Source of the DNA: Microbacteriaceae bacterium
GTDB lineage: Bacteria > Actinomycetota > Actinomycetes > Actinomycetales > Microbacteriaceae
Reading direction: 5' to 3'
Assembly: GCA_026785785.1 (NCBI GenBank)
Contig: JAJAZI010000121.1
Coordinates: forward strand, 1-6,299
Length of the DNA stretch: 6,299 nt
Shown piece after piece: positions 1-6,299 of the stretch; position 1 is the first letter of the stretch, and every line of letters begins with the position of its first letter. The position numbers and the translations under genes are program-made. The notes beneath the pieces are model-generated. The model was not told the origin of the DNA. It saw only the letters and a list, made by a program, of their open reading frames with translations, and did not search any database.

Positions 1-2697
1 CTCGGCGAGACCCGTCGCCTCGTGATGATCGCCGCGGCCAACGCGCTCGAGCCGATCGTCACCTATCTGGCCGCACTCGAGGGCGGGCACCCTGTGTTGT
101 TCGTCTCCGGCGGCGAGGATGACGCGAGCCTGGCCCACAGAGCCGCCTTCACCGAGCGGTTCAGTCCCGATGTCGTCGCCCACTACGGCCCACAGGGCTG
201 GATCCTTGAGGAACGCAACCCGGGCAGCCGACACACCTTCCACCGTGAGCTCGCCGTGCTCGGGAGCACGTCGGGGTCGACCGGGTCGCCGAAGCTCGTG
301 CGCCTCTCCTTCGACAACGTGCGCAGCAACGCCGCATCCATCGCTGAATATCTGCGCCTCGGACCCAGCGATCGCGCGGCGACGACCTTGCCGCTGCAGT
401 ACTGCTATGGACTGTCGGTGGTGAACAGCCACCTGCTCGCCGGTGCGAGCGTCGTGCTCACGGAGCGGTCGGTTACCGACGGAGAGTTCTGGCAGGAGGC
501 ATCCGCTCATCGGATCACCTCGTTTGCCGGTGTGCCCTACACCTTCGAGATGCTCGAGGCCAGCGGCTTCGCCGAACGCTCAGTTCCGAGCCTGCGCTAC
601 CTGACCCAGGCAGGTGGCCGACTCGCACCCGAGATGGTTCGTCGTTTCGCCCGTCTGGGTGAAGAACGCGGATTCGAGCTGTTCGTGATGTACGGCCAGA
701 CGGAAGCCACCGCGCGGATGGCCTATCTGCCTCCGGAGCTCATCGCTGCCGCCGCCGGGACCATCGGGCGACCGATCCCGGGTGGCCGTTTCCGCATCGA
801 TGCCGGCGCCATGGATGCTGCGGATGGGAGCGAGGGGGAGCTCGTCTACGAGGGGCCGAACGTGATGCTCGGCTATGCCGAGACCCCGGAAGATTTCGAA
901 CTCGGTCGCACAGCGCACGAATTGCGGACGGGAGACCTCGCGCGCCGCCGCGACGATGGACTGTATGAGATCGTCGGTCGGATGAGCCGCTTCGTCAAAA
1001 TTTTCGGGCTGCGGGTCGACCTCGACCGTATTGAGGGGCTTCTCGCTGACGAGGGAATCGAGGTGCGCGTCGCGAGTGCCGATGAACGGCTGCTCCTGTT
1101 TGCCACCTCGGATCGGACGGCACGACGCGCGCGCGAGCGCGTCGCTGCGCTGGTTGGCGTGCCCATTCACGCCATCGGCGCGTATGCGGTGGAGCAGTTC
1201 CCGCGCACCTCGAGCGGCAAGCCCGACACCGCGGCGCTCGTGCGATTCGCCGGGCTGCAGGATCGTCCCGCCGCAGCACCGAGCGTGGTGCCCGGCGCTG
1301 CTGCGAGCCGCGGTGCCGCGGCCTCGCCGGAGAAGATTCGCGACCTTCTCTCGACACTGCTCTCCCGTCCTGAGGTAGGTCTGGATGATTCGTTCGCTGC
1401 GCTCGGCGGTGACTCCCTGAGCTACATAGAGGTGTCGCTTCGGCTCGAGGCGATGCTCGGCGACTTGCCCCGCGACTGGCCGACACGCACCGTTCGGGAG
1501 TTGGCGGCGTTCGCCACCGAGGCGGCCGACGGCGAGCCGATGGCGCGAGCCGCGACAGAGCCCACGGAAGCCCCCAACACGGCCGTAGGTCAGCGCCCTC
1601 GTCCCCGTTTCACAAGCCTGGTGCGCCTCGAGACGCCCGCCATGCTGAGGGCGCTCGCGATCGTGCTCATCGTCGGAACTCACGCCGACCTGTTCTTTCT
1701 CAAGGGTGGTGCGCACCTGCTGCTCGCCGTCGCGGGGTACAACCTTGCCCGCTTCCAGCTCGCGGCGGTGCCGGGGCGGTCGAGGATCCGCGCGCTCGGG
1801 CGCAGCGCTGCGCAGCTCGCCGTGCCCGCGGTGCTCTGGATCGGCGGCGTTGCTCTTCAGACCGGCCAGTACCACTTCAGCACCGTGATGCTCGTGAACA
1901 ACCTCGTGCCGGGCGACGGGCGGTGGAATGAGCAATGGCAGTTCTGGTTCCTCGAGGCGATGCTCTGGACCACAGTTGGCCTCGCCGTCGTGTTCGCTGT
2001 GCGCGCCGTCGACCGGGTCGAGCGGCGGTCCCCGTTCGGCTTCGCCCTCGTCGGGTTCGCGATCGCTCTCATCGCGCGCTTCGCGATCGCCGGCGCCCAA
2101 GCCGAGTATGTCGAGCGCTACACCGGGCCGGTGGTCGTGTGGCTGATCGCGCTCGGTTGGCTCGTCGCCCGTGCCGACACCACGGCCCGGCGAGTCCTCG
2201 TCTCGGTGATCGCAGTGGCAAGCTCGTTGGGATTCTTCGGTGACCCGCTGCGGGAGGCGATACTCGTTGGAGGCCTGCTAATGCTGGTCTGGGTACCGGT
2301 GGTTCGCGCGCCGCGGTGGATGGTGCCAACCATCGCCGCGCTCGCGGGCGCGTCGATGTTCATCTACCTCACCCACTGGCAGGTATACCCGCCCTTTGAG
2401 CAGAGCGCGCCGTGGATCGGCACACTGCTGTCACTCACGGTCGGCATCATCACCTGGCGTGCATACACGTTTGTGAGCCGACGCGCCGCGGACGCCGCCC
2501 GGTCGATACGCGCCCGTCGGCGGCGCCAGGAGAACGGACTGTTGAGGACTGCGCTCCTTCGCGCGCCGGGGTGGCGGCGTCACCGCGCTGCGGGCTCACC
2601 AGCACCGGAGTCAAGCGAGATGAGGGTAGAGCACCACCCCGCCGTCGACGGCGACGTTAACCGAGCATCCCGTCGCGAATCCGACCTTCGCGTGTAA
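1..2697 (+). CDS. Adenylation domain - carrier protein - membrane acyltransferase-3 fusion (5' end off window)
   Basis: The protein probably activates a carboxylic acid with ATP, loads it on its own carrier and hands it to a membrane acyltransferase. The reading frame is open from base 1, and the residues before the GTG at 22 already fit the adenylation fold, so the true start lies upstream. Numbering the visible residues from base 1, the adenylation domain covers about 1-415. It shows the P-loop GSTSGSTGSPK (88-98), VMYGQTEAT (229-237), TGD (310-312), an Arg at 327 and PRTSSGK ending in the catalytic Lys407. A carrier domain (about 450-515) has LGGDS with Ser472 as the phosphopantetheine site. 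An Ala/Pro/Thr-rich linker leads to about ten hydrophobic helices (556-841) of acyltransferase-3 type, with THADLFF (His571), WQFWFLEAMLW and YLTHW (His792). The last 55 or so residues form an Arg-rich tail. The A4 region lacks the Asp that contacts the amino group in amino-acid adenylators, which hints at a non-amino-acid substrate. Domain calls are firm; substrate, acceptor and pathway are unknown. Confidence 0.9.
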   Translation, partial: LGETRRLVMIAAANALEPIVTYLAALEGGHPVLFVSGGEDDASLAHRAAFTERFSPDVVAHYGPQGWILEERNPGSRHTFHRELAVLGSTSGSTGSPKLVRLSFDNVRSNAASIAEYLRLGPSDRAATTLPLQYCYGLSVVNSHLLAGASVVLTERSVTDGEFWQEASAHRITSFAGVPYTFEMLEASGFAERSVPSLRYLTQAGGRLAPEMVRRFARLGEERGFELFVMYGQTEATARMAYLPPELIAAAAGTIGRPIPGGRFRIDAGAMDAADGSEGELVYEGPNVMLGYAETPEDFELGRTAHELRTGDLARRRDDGLYEIVGRMSRFVKIFGLRVDLDRIEGLLADEGIEVRVASADERLLLFATSDRTARRARERVAALVGVPIHAIGAYAVEQFPRTSSGKPDTAALVRFAGLQDRPAAAPSVVPGAAASRGAAASPEKIRDLLSTLLSRPEVGLDDSFAALGGDSLSYIEVSLRLEAMLGDLPRDWPTRTVRELAAFATEAADGEPMARAATEPTEAPNTAVGQRPRPRFTSLVRLETPAMLRALAIVLIVGTHADLFFLKGGAHLLLAVAGYNLARFQLAAVPGRSRIRALGRSAAQLAVPAVLWIGGVALQTGQYHFSTVMLVNNLVPGDGRWNEQWQFWFLEAMLWTTVGLAVVFAVRAVDRVERRSPFGFALVGFAIALIARFAIAGAQAEYVERYTGPVVVWLIALGWLVARADTTARRVLVSVIAVASSLGFFGDPLREAILVGGLLMLVWVPVVRAPRWMVPTIAALAGASMFIYLTHWQVYPPFEQSAPWIGTLLSLTVGIITWRAYTFVSRRAADAARSIRARRRRQENGLLRTALLRAPGWRRHRAAGSPAPESSEMRVEHHPAVDGDVNRASRRESDLRV
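2611..2697. other. Tail-to-tail coding overlap of two convergent genes (87 bp)
   Basis: The + strand fusion gene ends with TAA at 2695-2697, while the - strand transporter ATPase gene ends with TGA at 2613-2611. The two coding regions therefore share 87 bp on opposite strands, with codon boundaries in register: the ATPase stop reads as a TCA serine codon in the other gene. The ATPase side is the better supported coding sequence because it encodes the end of its C-terminal domain. The other side encodes a low-information tail. I found no hairpin followed by a T-run in or beside the overlap that would serve as a bidirectional terminator. Confidence 0.85.
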
Positions 2698-3663
2698 CGG
2701 CACCCGGTGCGTCGCCTCCGCCCGGAACTCACCGTCGCCGAATCGCAGCGTGATATCGGCGCCCGCACCCGTCGACCGCACACCGACGACGGTCGCGTTG
2801 CCTCGGTCGGCGGTCGGTGCGAGACGCAGTTGCTCGGGCCGCACCATAGCGTGAACCCGGGCGGCGCCGCCGCTGCGGTCGTGCCGCACTGCGAGGCGTC
2901 CGAACGCGCAGTCGACCGCGTCGGCGCCGGTTGAGCGCGCTGGCACGAGCACCACGTCGCCGAGAAACGCAGCGACGCGGACATCGATCGGTGCATCGAA
3001 CACACTCGCCGGCGCGCCGGTCTGCACGAGCCGGCCGTCCGCCAGCACGCCGACCTGCTCGCCGAAGGAAAGAGCTTCGTCTCGGTCGTGGGTCACGAGG
3101 ATGGCGGTCACCCCGCTGCGCTCGAGCATGTCGACCACGGCCTGCCGGGTCTGGGCGCGCAGGCCGGTGTCCAGGGCGCTGAATGGCTCGTCGAGCAGGA
3201 TCACCTTCGGCTGCTGTGTGAGCGTTCGCGCGAGAGCGACACGCTGCTGCTGTCCGCCCGAGAGCTCGTGTGGCATACGGTCGGCCAGACCAGGGTCGAG
3301 TGAGGCGAGCATCATCAGTTCGCGGACGCGTGCATCTTGCCGCGCCGCACGCGGCATCCCGAACGCGATGTTACGGGCGACGGAGAGGTGCGGGAACAAG
3401 GCACCGTCCTGCGCGACGTAGCCGATGCCGCGCCGGTGCGCGGGCACCGTTGCACGTGGGCGGGCGAGCTCCCGGCCGTTGAGGGCTATGTCCCCGGTGT
3501 CCGGGCGTTCGAAACCCGCAATGAGCCGCAGCAGGGTGCTCTTGCCGCTGCCCGACGACCCGACGAGGGCGATCCGGGTGCCGTCTGGCACCTCAAGGGT
3601 GACGTCGCGGAGTACCTCGGTTGTGCCGAACGACTTCGAGATGCCGCTGAGGCGCAGGGTCAT
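2611..3663 (-). CDS. fbpC: Ferric iron ABC transporter, ATP-binding protein
   Basis: This is the 350-residue ATPase that drives the importer from the cytoplasmic face, and its length is normal for FbpC/PotA-type ATPases. All nucleotide-binding motifs are present: Walker A GSSGSGKST (35-43), Q-loop Gln85, signature LSGGQQQ (134-140), Walker B VILLDEP (154-160), D-loop SALD (162-165) and H-loop His192 in VTHDRDEA. From about residue 235 on there is a C-terminal TOBE-type regulatory domain, including VHAMVRPEQLRL, typical of CUT1/FbpC-like importers. The ATG is supported by a GGAG at 3670-3673 with a 6-base spacer, and by its 4-base overlap (ATGA) with the permease stop. The reading frame stays open upstream of this ATG, but that part is only the antisense of the permease gene. 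Iron specificity is inferred from the neighbouring binding protein and the iron box. The C-terminal 28 codons overlap the convergent gene. The symbol is family-based; in mycobacteria 'fbp' also names antigen 85. Confidence 0.95.
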   Translation of the reverse strand: MTLRLSGISKSFGTTEVLRDVTLEVPDGTRIALVGSSGSGKSTLLRLIAGFERPDTGDIALNGRELARPRATVPAHRRGIGYVAQDGALFPHLSVARNIAFGMPRAARQDARVRELMMLASLDPGLADRMPHELSGGQQQRVALARTLTQQPKVILLDEPFSALDTGLRAQTRQAVVDMLERSGVTAILVTHDRDEALSFGEQVGVLADGRLVQTGAPASVFDAPIDVRVAAFLGDVVLVPARSTGADAVDCAFGRLAVRHDRSGGAARVHAMVRPEQLRLAPTADRGNATVVGVRSTGAGADITLRFGDGEFRAEATHRVPLHAKVGFATGCSVNVAVDGGVVLYPHLA

Positions 3664-3673
3664 CGGAGGCTCC
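3660..3673 (-). promoter_or_regulatory. Ribosome binding site and ATGA coupling junction, permease to ATPase
   Basis: The permease stop TGA (3662-3660) and the ATPase start ATG (3663-3661) share the tetranucleotide ATGA. A GGAG at 3673-3670 lies six bases before the ATG, inside the last codons of the permease gene. This arrangement supports translational coupling and fixes the ATPase start. Confidence 0.85.
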
Positions 3674-5216
3674 GTCCGGTCGCGTGGGCGAACATGAGGG
3701 CGACCGCCGGGCACGAGAGCAGCACGAGCACCATCGCGTAGGGGGCGGCGGTCGGGTAATCGAGCGAAGATGCGGCGGACCAGAAGCTCGTCGCGACGGT
3801 CCGGGTGCCGGTCGGCGCGAGCAGCAGCGTCGCGGTGAGCTCGTTCGCTGCACCGAGCGCCACGAGGGCGCCGCCGGCGCACACCGCAGGCACGAGGAGC
3901 GGCACGGTCACGCGCAACCGCGCTGCGAGGGGTGCGACGCCTAGCGATCGAGCCGCCTCCTCGAGAGATTCTGGCACCTGCGCGAGACCGGCTCGCAGCG
4001 GCACGAGCACGCGCGGAAGGAAGATCACGACGTATGCCGCGATGACCGTGAACGCTGTCTGGTAGAGCGTCGGGGCGAAGGCAAGGGTCGTTGCGACGAG
4101 CGCGAGCGCGACGATGATCGCGGGGAGGCTGCTGGCGAGATAGGCGGCGCCTTCGAGCAGACGCGAGAGTCGGCCCGGGTAGCGCACCGATAGCCAGGCG
4201 AAGGGGAGTGCAACCGCGATTGCACAGGCGGCTGCCGCGAGCGAGAGGACGAGCGTTTGAGCAGTCGCCGATGCGAGGCCTCCGATGTCCGCAGTGTCGG
4301 CGCGGAACAGCCAGCGCACCACGCTCGCGAGCGGCACGATGGTCGAGGCCACGATGAGGCAGGCCGCCCCGAAAACCGCGACCGGGGCGAGACGCCCGAG
4401 CGGCAGCCGTACGGGCGGATGCGGCGAACCACCACCTACCCTGGCGTAGCGCGCGTGGCCGCGGGCGAGGGAGTCGGCGGTGAGCAGGGCGAGGCAGAGC
4501 AGCAGGAGTACGAGCCCGAGTGCGGCCGCGTTCGGGCCGGCGAAGGTCGCCTGGTAGGCGACGACGATGGCAGTGGTGAAGGTGTCGAAGCGCAGGAAGG
4601 CGAAGGCACCGTACTCGGCGAGCAAGTGCAGCGCGACGATCAGCCCGCCGCCCAGGATGGCCAGCCGCAACTGCGGCAACACGACACGGACGAACACCGC
4701 CCAGGAGCCCATGCCGAGGGAGCGCGCCGACTCCTCGAGCGCGGGGTCGAGGCCGCGGATCGCCGCCATCGCGGGCAGGTACACGAGCGGGAAGTACGCT
4801 GTCACGGCGACGAGCAGGCCGCCCCACAGGCCGCTGATGGAGGGCACTGCGCTCGCCCACCCGTAGCTGGAGACGAAGGCAGGTATGGCAAGCGGCGCTG
4901 CAAGCGCTACCGCGATCACCCTGCGGCCCGGCAGCGCGGTGCGCTCGACGAGCCAAGCGCCGCCGACGCCCAACACCGTGGATGCCGGCACGCCGATCAT
5001 GACGAGCAACACCGTGTTGATGAGCAGCTCGCCAACCTTCGGGCGGAACACGAGGGTCGCGAGCTCGCCCCAGCCCATGGCAACCGCCGCGTGGACGACG
5101 TAGGCGATCGGCACGAGTGCGCCAAGGGCGAGGACGGCGACGAGCATGACGAGACCGCCGGGCGCGCGATGCCCATGCGTCGTGACGAGACGCGGCCGGG
5201 TCGAGGGTGTGGTCAA
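3660..5216 (-). CDS. fbpB: Ferric iron ABC transporter, fused two-domain permease
   Basis: This is the 518-residue inner membrane channel of the iron importer, with two binding-protein-dependent permease domains fused in tandem as is usual for FbpB/SfuB. About twelve hydrophobic segments are visible, including roughly 21-43, 64-90, 99-120, 130-152, 228-248, 275-300, 318-341, 355-380 and 490-511. Each half has an EAA loop for docking the ATPase: EESARSLGMGSWAVFVRVVLP (161-181, final P at 181) and EEAARSLGVAPLAARLRVTVP (419-439). The chosen start is a TTG at 5216-5214 that overlaps the TGA of the upstream binding-protein gene as TTGA. Only a weak GGAAA lies upstream, so initiation probably relies on coupling. 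The next in-frame ATG (residue 24) would cut into the first membrane segment and is less likely. The gene ends in a 4-base overlap with the ATPase gene. The family is certain; the exact start is less so. Confidence 0.93.
   Translation of the reverse strand: MTTPSTRPRLVTTHGHRAPGGLVMLVAVLALGALVPIAYVVHAAVAMGWGELATLVFRPKVGELLINTVLLVMIGVPASTVLGVGGAWLVERTALPGRRVIAVALAAPLAIPAFVSSYGWASAVPSISGLWGGLLVAVTAYFPLVYLPAMAAIRGLDPALEESARSLGMGSWAVFVRVVLPQLRLAILGGGLIVALHLLAEYGAFAFLRFDTFTTAIVVAYQATFAGPNAAALGLVLLLLCLALLTADSLARGHARYARVGGGSPHPPVRLPLGRLAPVAVFGAACLIVASTIVPLASVVRWLFRADTADIGGLASATAQTLVLSLAAAACAIAVALPFAWLSVRYPGRLSRLLEGAAYLASSLPAIIVALALVATTLAFAPTLYQTAFTVIAAYVVIFLPRVLVPLRAGLAQVPESLEEAARSLGVAPLAARLRVTVPLLVPAVCAGGALVALGAANELTATLLLAPTGTRTVATSFWSAASSLDYPTAAPYAMVLVLLSCPAVALMFAHATGRSLR
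5213..5216 (-). promoter_or_regulatory. TTGA stop/start overlap, binding protein to permease
   Basis: The stop TGA of the binding-protein gene (5215-5213) and the proposed TTG start of the permease gene (5216-5214) share four bases. No good Shine-Dalgarno is present; the nearest purine run, GGAAA, ends about ten bases before the TTG. Terminating ribosomes probably reinitiate here. Confidence 0.65.
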
Positions 5217-6250
5217 AGGAGACCGGTTTCCGTCATGAGCTCGATCACCTTCGGGCCGTTCAGCGTGGACGGGTCGATGACTGGGGCGTTCAGGCCGTCG
5301 AGCGGAGGAAGCGCCGACTTTGCCGAAACGTCGGAGGCGACCGGGTACTCGAAGCTGTAGCCCTCACCGAGGATCTTCTGGCCCTGCTCGCCGACCACGA
5401 ATGCGAGGAACTGCTGCGCCTCGTCAGCGTGCGGGGCGTTCTCCAGCACGCCCCCGCCCGACACGCTCACGAACGCTCCCGGATCCTGATTTCCGAAATA
5501 GTGCAGTTTGGTGATGCCGCTGTCTTCGGCCACGGCATCCTGGTCGCGGTACCAGTAGTAGTGGTAGATGACGCCGACCGGCACCTCGCCGGCGTTGACG
5601 GCCTTCATGGTGACGATATTGTTGCGGTACTCGGTGGCGTTCCTGGCCATGCCCTCAAGCCACTCGCGTGCACCGTCCTCGCCCTGCGTCTCGACCACAG
5701 CCGAAACAATGGCCTGGAAGTCGGCCTTTGCGGGAGCCGCACCCCAGCGTCCCTTCCACTCGGGTTTGGCGAGGTCGAGGAGCGAGGTGGGCAGTTCTGC
5801 CTCGGAGATGAGCTCCGGGTTGTAGACGACCACCGTCGAGCGGGCAGCGATGCCGGTCCAATCGCCCGACGCGGGCCGGTACTGCTCCGGCACGAGGGCA
5901 AGAGTGGCCTCATCGACCGGGGCAAGGAGTCCGGCTTGCTCGACGAGCGACATCGCGGGGGAGTTCTCGGTGAGGAACACGTCGGCTTTCGACGCGGCCC
6001 CCTCCTGCACGAGTTGGTTGCCGAGTTCGCTGTCATCGCCGTTGCGAAGCACCACCTCGATGCCCGTTTCCTCTGTGAAAGCCTCGGCCCACTCTGTGGT
6101 GAGCTCTTCGTGCTGCGCGTTGTAGACGACGAGTGCGCCGTCGGGGGTCGGACCTTCCCCGGCGCCGGGACCGCCGGCGGAGCAGCCCGCGATGAGCAGG
6201 GCCGTGAGCGCGACCGGGGCGAGAAGTGCGTGACGCAGGCGTGAAGGCAT
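5213..6250 (-). CDS. fbpA: Ferric iron ABC transporter, lipoprotein iron-binding protein
   Basis: This 345-residue protein captures Fe3+ outside the membrane and delivers it to the permease. It starts with a lipoprotein signal peptide (basic MPSRLRH, a hydrophobic stretch, lipobox IAGC with Cys23 as the lipidated residue), then a Gly/Pro-rich linker to about residue 38. The mature part closely follows the Neisseria FbpA pattern as I recall it: VVYNAQHEE with His47, LTENSPA with Glu95, and the twin tyrosines of YHYYWY (Tyr231, Tyr232), which line up with FbpA iron ligands His9, Glu57, Tyr195 and Tyr196. ARSTVVVY with Arg137 fits the anion-contacting region. Other family landmarks are KPEWKGRWG, DPGAFVSVSG and an EYPV near the C-terminus. 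The ATG at 6250 is preferred over an in-frame upstream ATG at 6289 because it has GAAAGG six bases ahead, gives a clean signal peptide, and leaves the iron box outside the gene. A 4-base overlap joins it to the permease gene. Confidence 0.95.
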   Translation of the reverse strand: MPSRLRHALLAPVALTALLIAGCSAGGPGAGEGPTPDGALVVYNAQHEELTTEWAEAFTEETGIEVVLRNGDDSELGNQLVQEGAASKADVFLTENSPAMSLVEQAGLLAPVDEATLALVPEQYRPASGDWTGIAARSTVVVYNPELISEAELPTSLLDLAKPEWKGRWGAAPAKADFQAIVSAVVETQGEDGAREWLEGMARNATEYRNNIVTMKAVNAGEVPVGVIYHYYWYRDQDAVAEDSGITKLHYFGNQDPGAFVSVSGGGVLENAPHADEAQQFLAFVVGEQGQKILGEGYSFEYPVASDVSAKSALPPLDGLNAPVIDPSTLNGPKVIELMTETGLL

Positions 6251-6256
6251 GGAAGA

Positions 6257-6262
6257 CCTTTC
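6257..6262 (-). promoter_or_regulatory. Ribosome binding site of the iron-binding protein gene
   Basis: GAAAGG on the - strand lies six bases before the ATG at 6250-6248. It decides the start: the alternative in-frame ATG at 6289-6287 would put 13 polar residues before the signal peptide and would fall within the iron box. Confidence 0.75.
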
Positions 6263-6276
6263 AGTCGAGTCGGGGC

Positions 6277-6295
6277 TAAGGTAAGGCAATCCTAA
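6277..6295 (-). promoter_or_regulatory. DtxR/IdeR-type iron box (operator)
   Basis: On the - strand this reads TTAGGATTGCCTTACCTTA. It matches 15 of 19 positions of the consensus TTAGGTTAGCCTAACCTAA that I know for DtxR/IdeR, and 16 of 19 of the diphtheria tox operator sequence as I recall it. It lies 26 bases ahead of the start codon of the iron-binding protein gene and overlaps the putative -10. Iron-loaded DtxR/IdeR would block RNA polymerase, so the importer operon should be expressed when iron is scarce. The regulator gene itself is not in the window. Confidence 0.8.
6289..6294 (-). promoter_or_regulatory. Putative -10 element of the iron importer operon
   Basis: TAGGAT on the - strand fits the TANNNT pattern of actinobacterial -10 elements and sits inside the iron box, as TAGGAT does in the tox promoter. 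It predicts a transcript start near 6282 and a leader of about 30 bases. A -35 element with normal spacing would fall beyond the right edge of the window, so the promoter is only half visible. Confidence 0.55.
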
Positions 6296-6299
6296 TCCA

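Noticed and set aside
332..504. Repeated use of GCATCC for Ala-Ser (for example at 332 and 499) and the same hexamer elsewhere on both strands
   Set aside because: Roughly twice the chance expectation by hand count, on too few sites to be meaningful here. It may be a lineage habit and not a local element.
580..2100. Long - strand open frame inside the fusion gene
   Set aside because: It lies opposite conserved adenylation and carrier motifs, and its own translation shows no motif. It is a shadow frame.
2566..2605. GC-rich inverted pieces (GGTG...CACC, GCGG...CCGC) near the convergent ends
   Set aside because: Stems are only four base pairs with no following T-run; this is expected by chance at this GC content.
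2698..2712. Short palindrome GCACCCGGTGC just after the fusion gene stop
   Set aside because: It has almost no loop and no T-run, so it is not a convincing terminator, and it lies within the ATPase coding region.
3664..4956. Open frame continuing upstream of the ATPase ATG
   Set aside because: It is only the antisense/out-of-frame reading of the permease gene. The ATG at 3663 has a ribosome site and gives a standard ABC ATPase N-terminus.
4257..5360. Long + strand open frame opposite the permease and the 3' end of the iron-binding protein gene
   Set aside because: It is antisense to well-supported genes, has a highly charged low-information composition with no recognisable fold, and is the usual by-product of GC-rich codon use.
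5207..6244. + strand open frame antisense to the iron-binding protein gene
   Set aside because: The - strand product has a lipobox and all FbpA ligands; the + strand translation looks like nothing known.

Overview
The window is GC-rich and gene-dense, with no RNA genes, mobile elements, repeats or CRISPR array that I can see. GC-rich codon use, a lipoprotein-anchored solute-binding protein and a DtxR/IdeR-type iron box together suggest a high-GC Gram-positive (Actinobacteria). Microbacteriaceae or a near relative is my guess from style of sequence only; nothing here proves the family.

Left part (bases 1-2697, + strand): one large multidomain gene whose start lies before the window. It encodes, in order, an AMP-forming adenylation domain, a phosphopantetheinyl carrier domain and a roughly ten-helix membrane acyltransferase of the acyltransferase-3 (OafA/WecH-like) type, then a very basic C-terminal tail. 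Activation, carrier loading and membrane transfer of an acyl group are thus combined in one polypeptide. The logic resembles DltA-DltC-DltB, but with an unrelated membrane transferase. The acyl group and the acceptor cannot be read from the sequence.

Right part (bases 6250 down to 2611, - strand): a compact three-gene ferric-iron ABC importer operon. The order is lipoprotein ferric-binding protein (FbpA-like), fused double-domain permease (FbpB-like), and ATPase with a C-terminal TOBE-type domain (FbpC-like). The genes are joined by 4-base stop/start overlaps (TTGA, then ATGA), so they are probably co-transcribed and translationally coupled. Upstream of the first gene, at the right edge, a 19-bp site matches 15 of 19 positions of the DtxR/IdeR consensus and overlaps a TAGGAT -10 hexamer. 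This predicts repression when iron is plentiful. FbpA binds Fe3+ outside the membrane, FbpB passes it through, and FbpC powers transport.

The two transcription units converge and their coding regions overlap tail to tail by 87 bp. Apart from the 49-base leader at the right edge, the whole window is coding. The least ordinary items are the adenylation-carrier-acyltransferase fusion, its odd rare-codon tail running antisense through the ATPase gene, and the tox-operator-like iron box.
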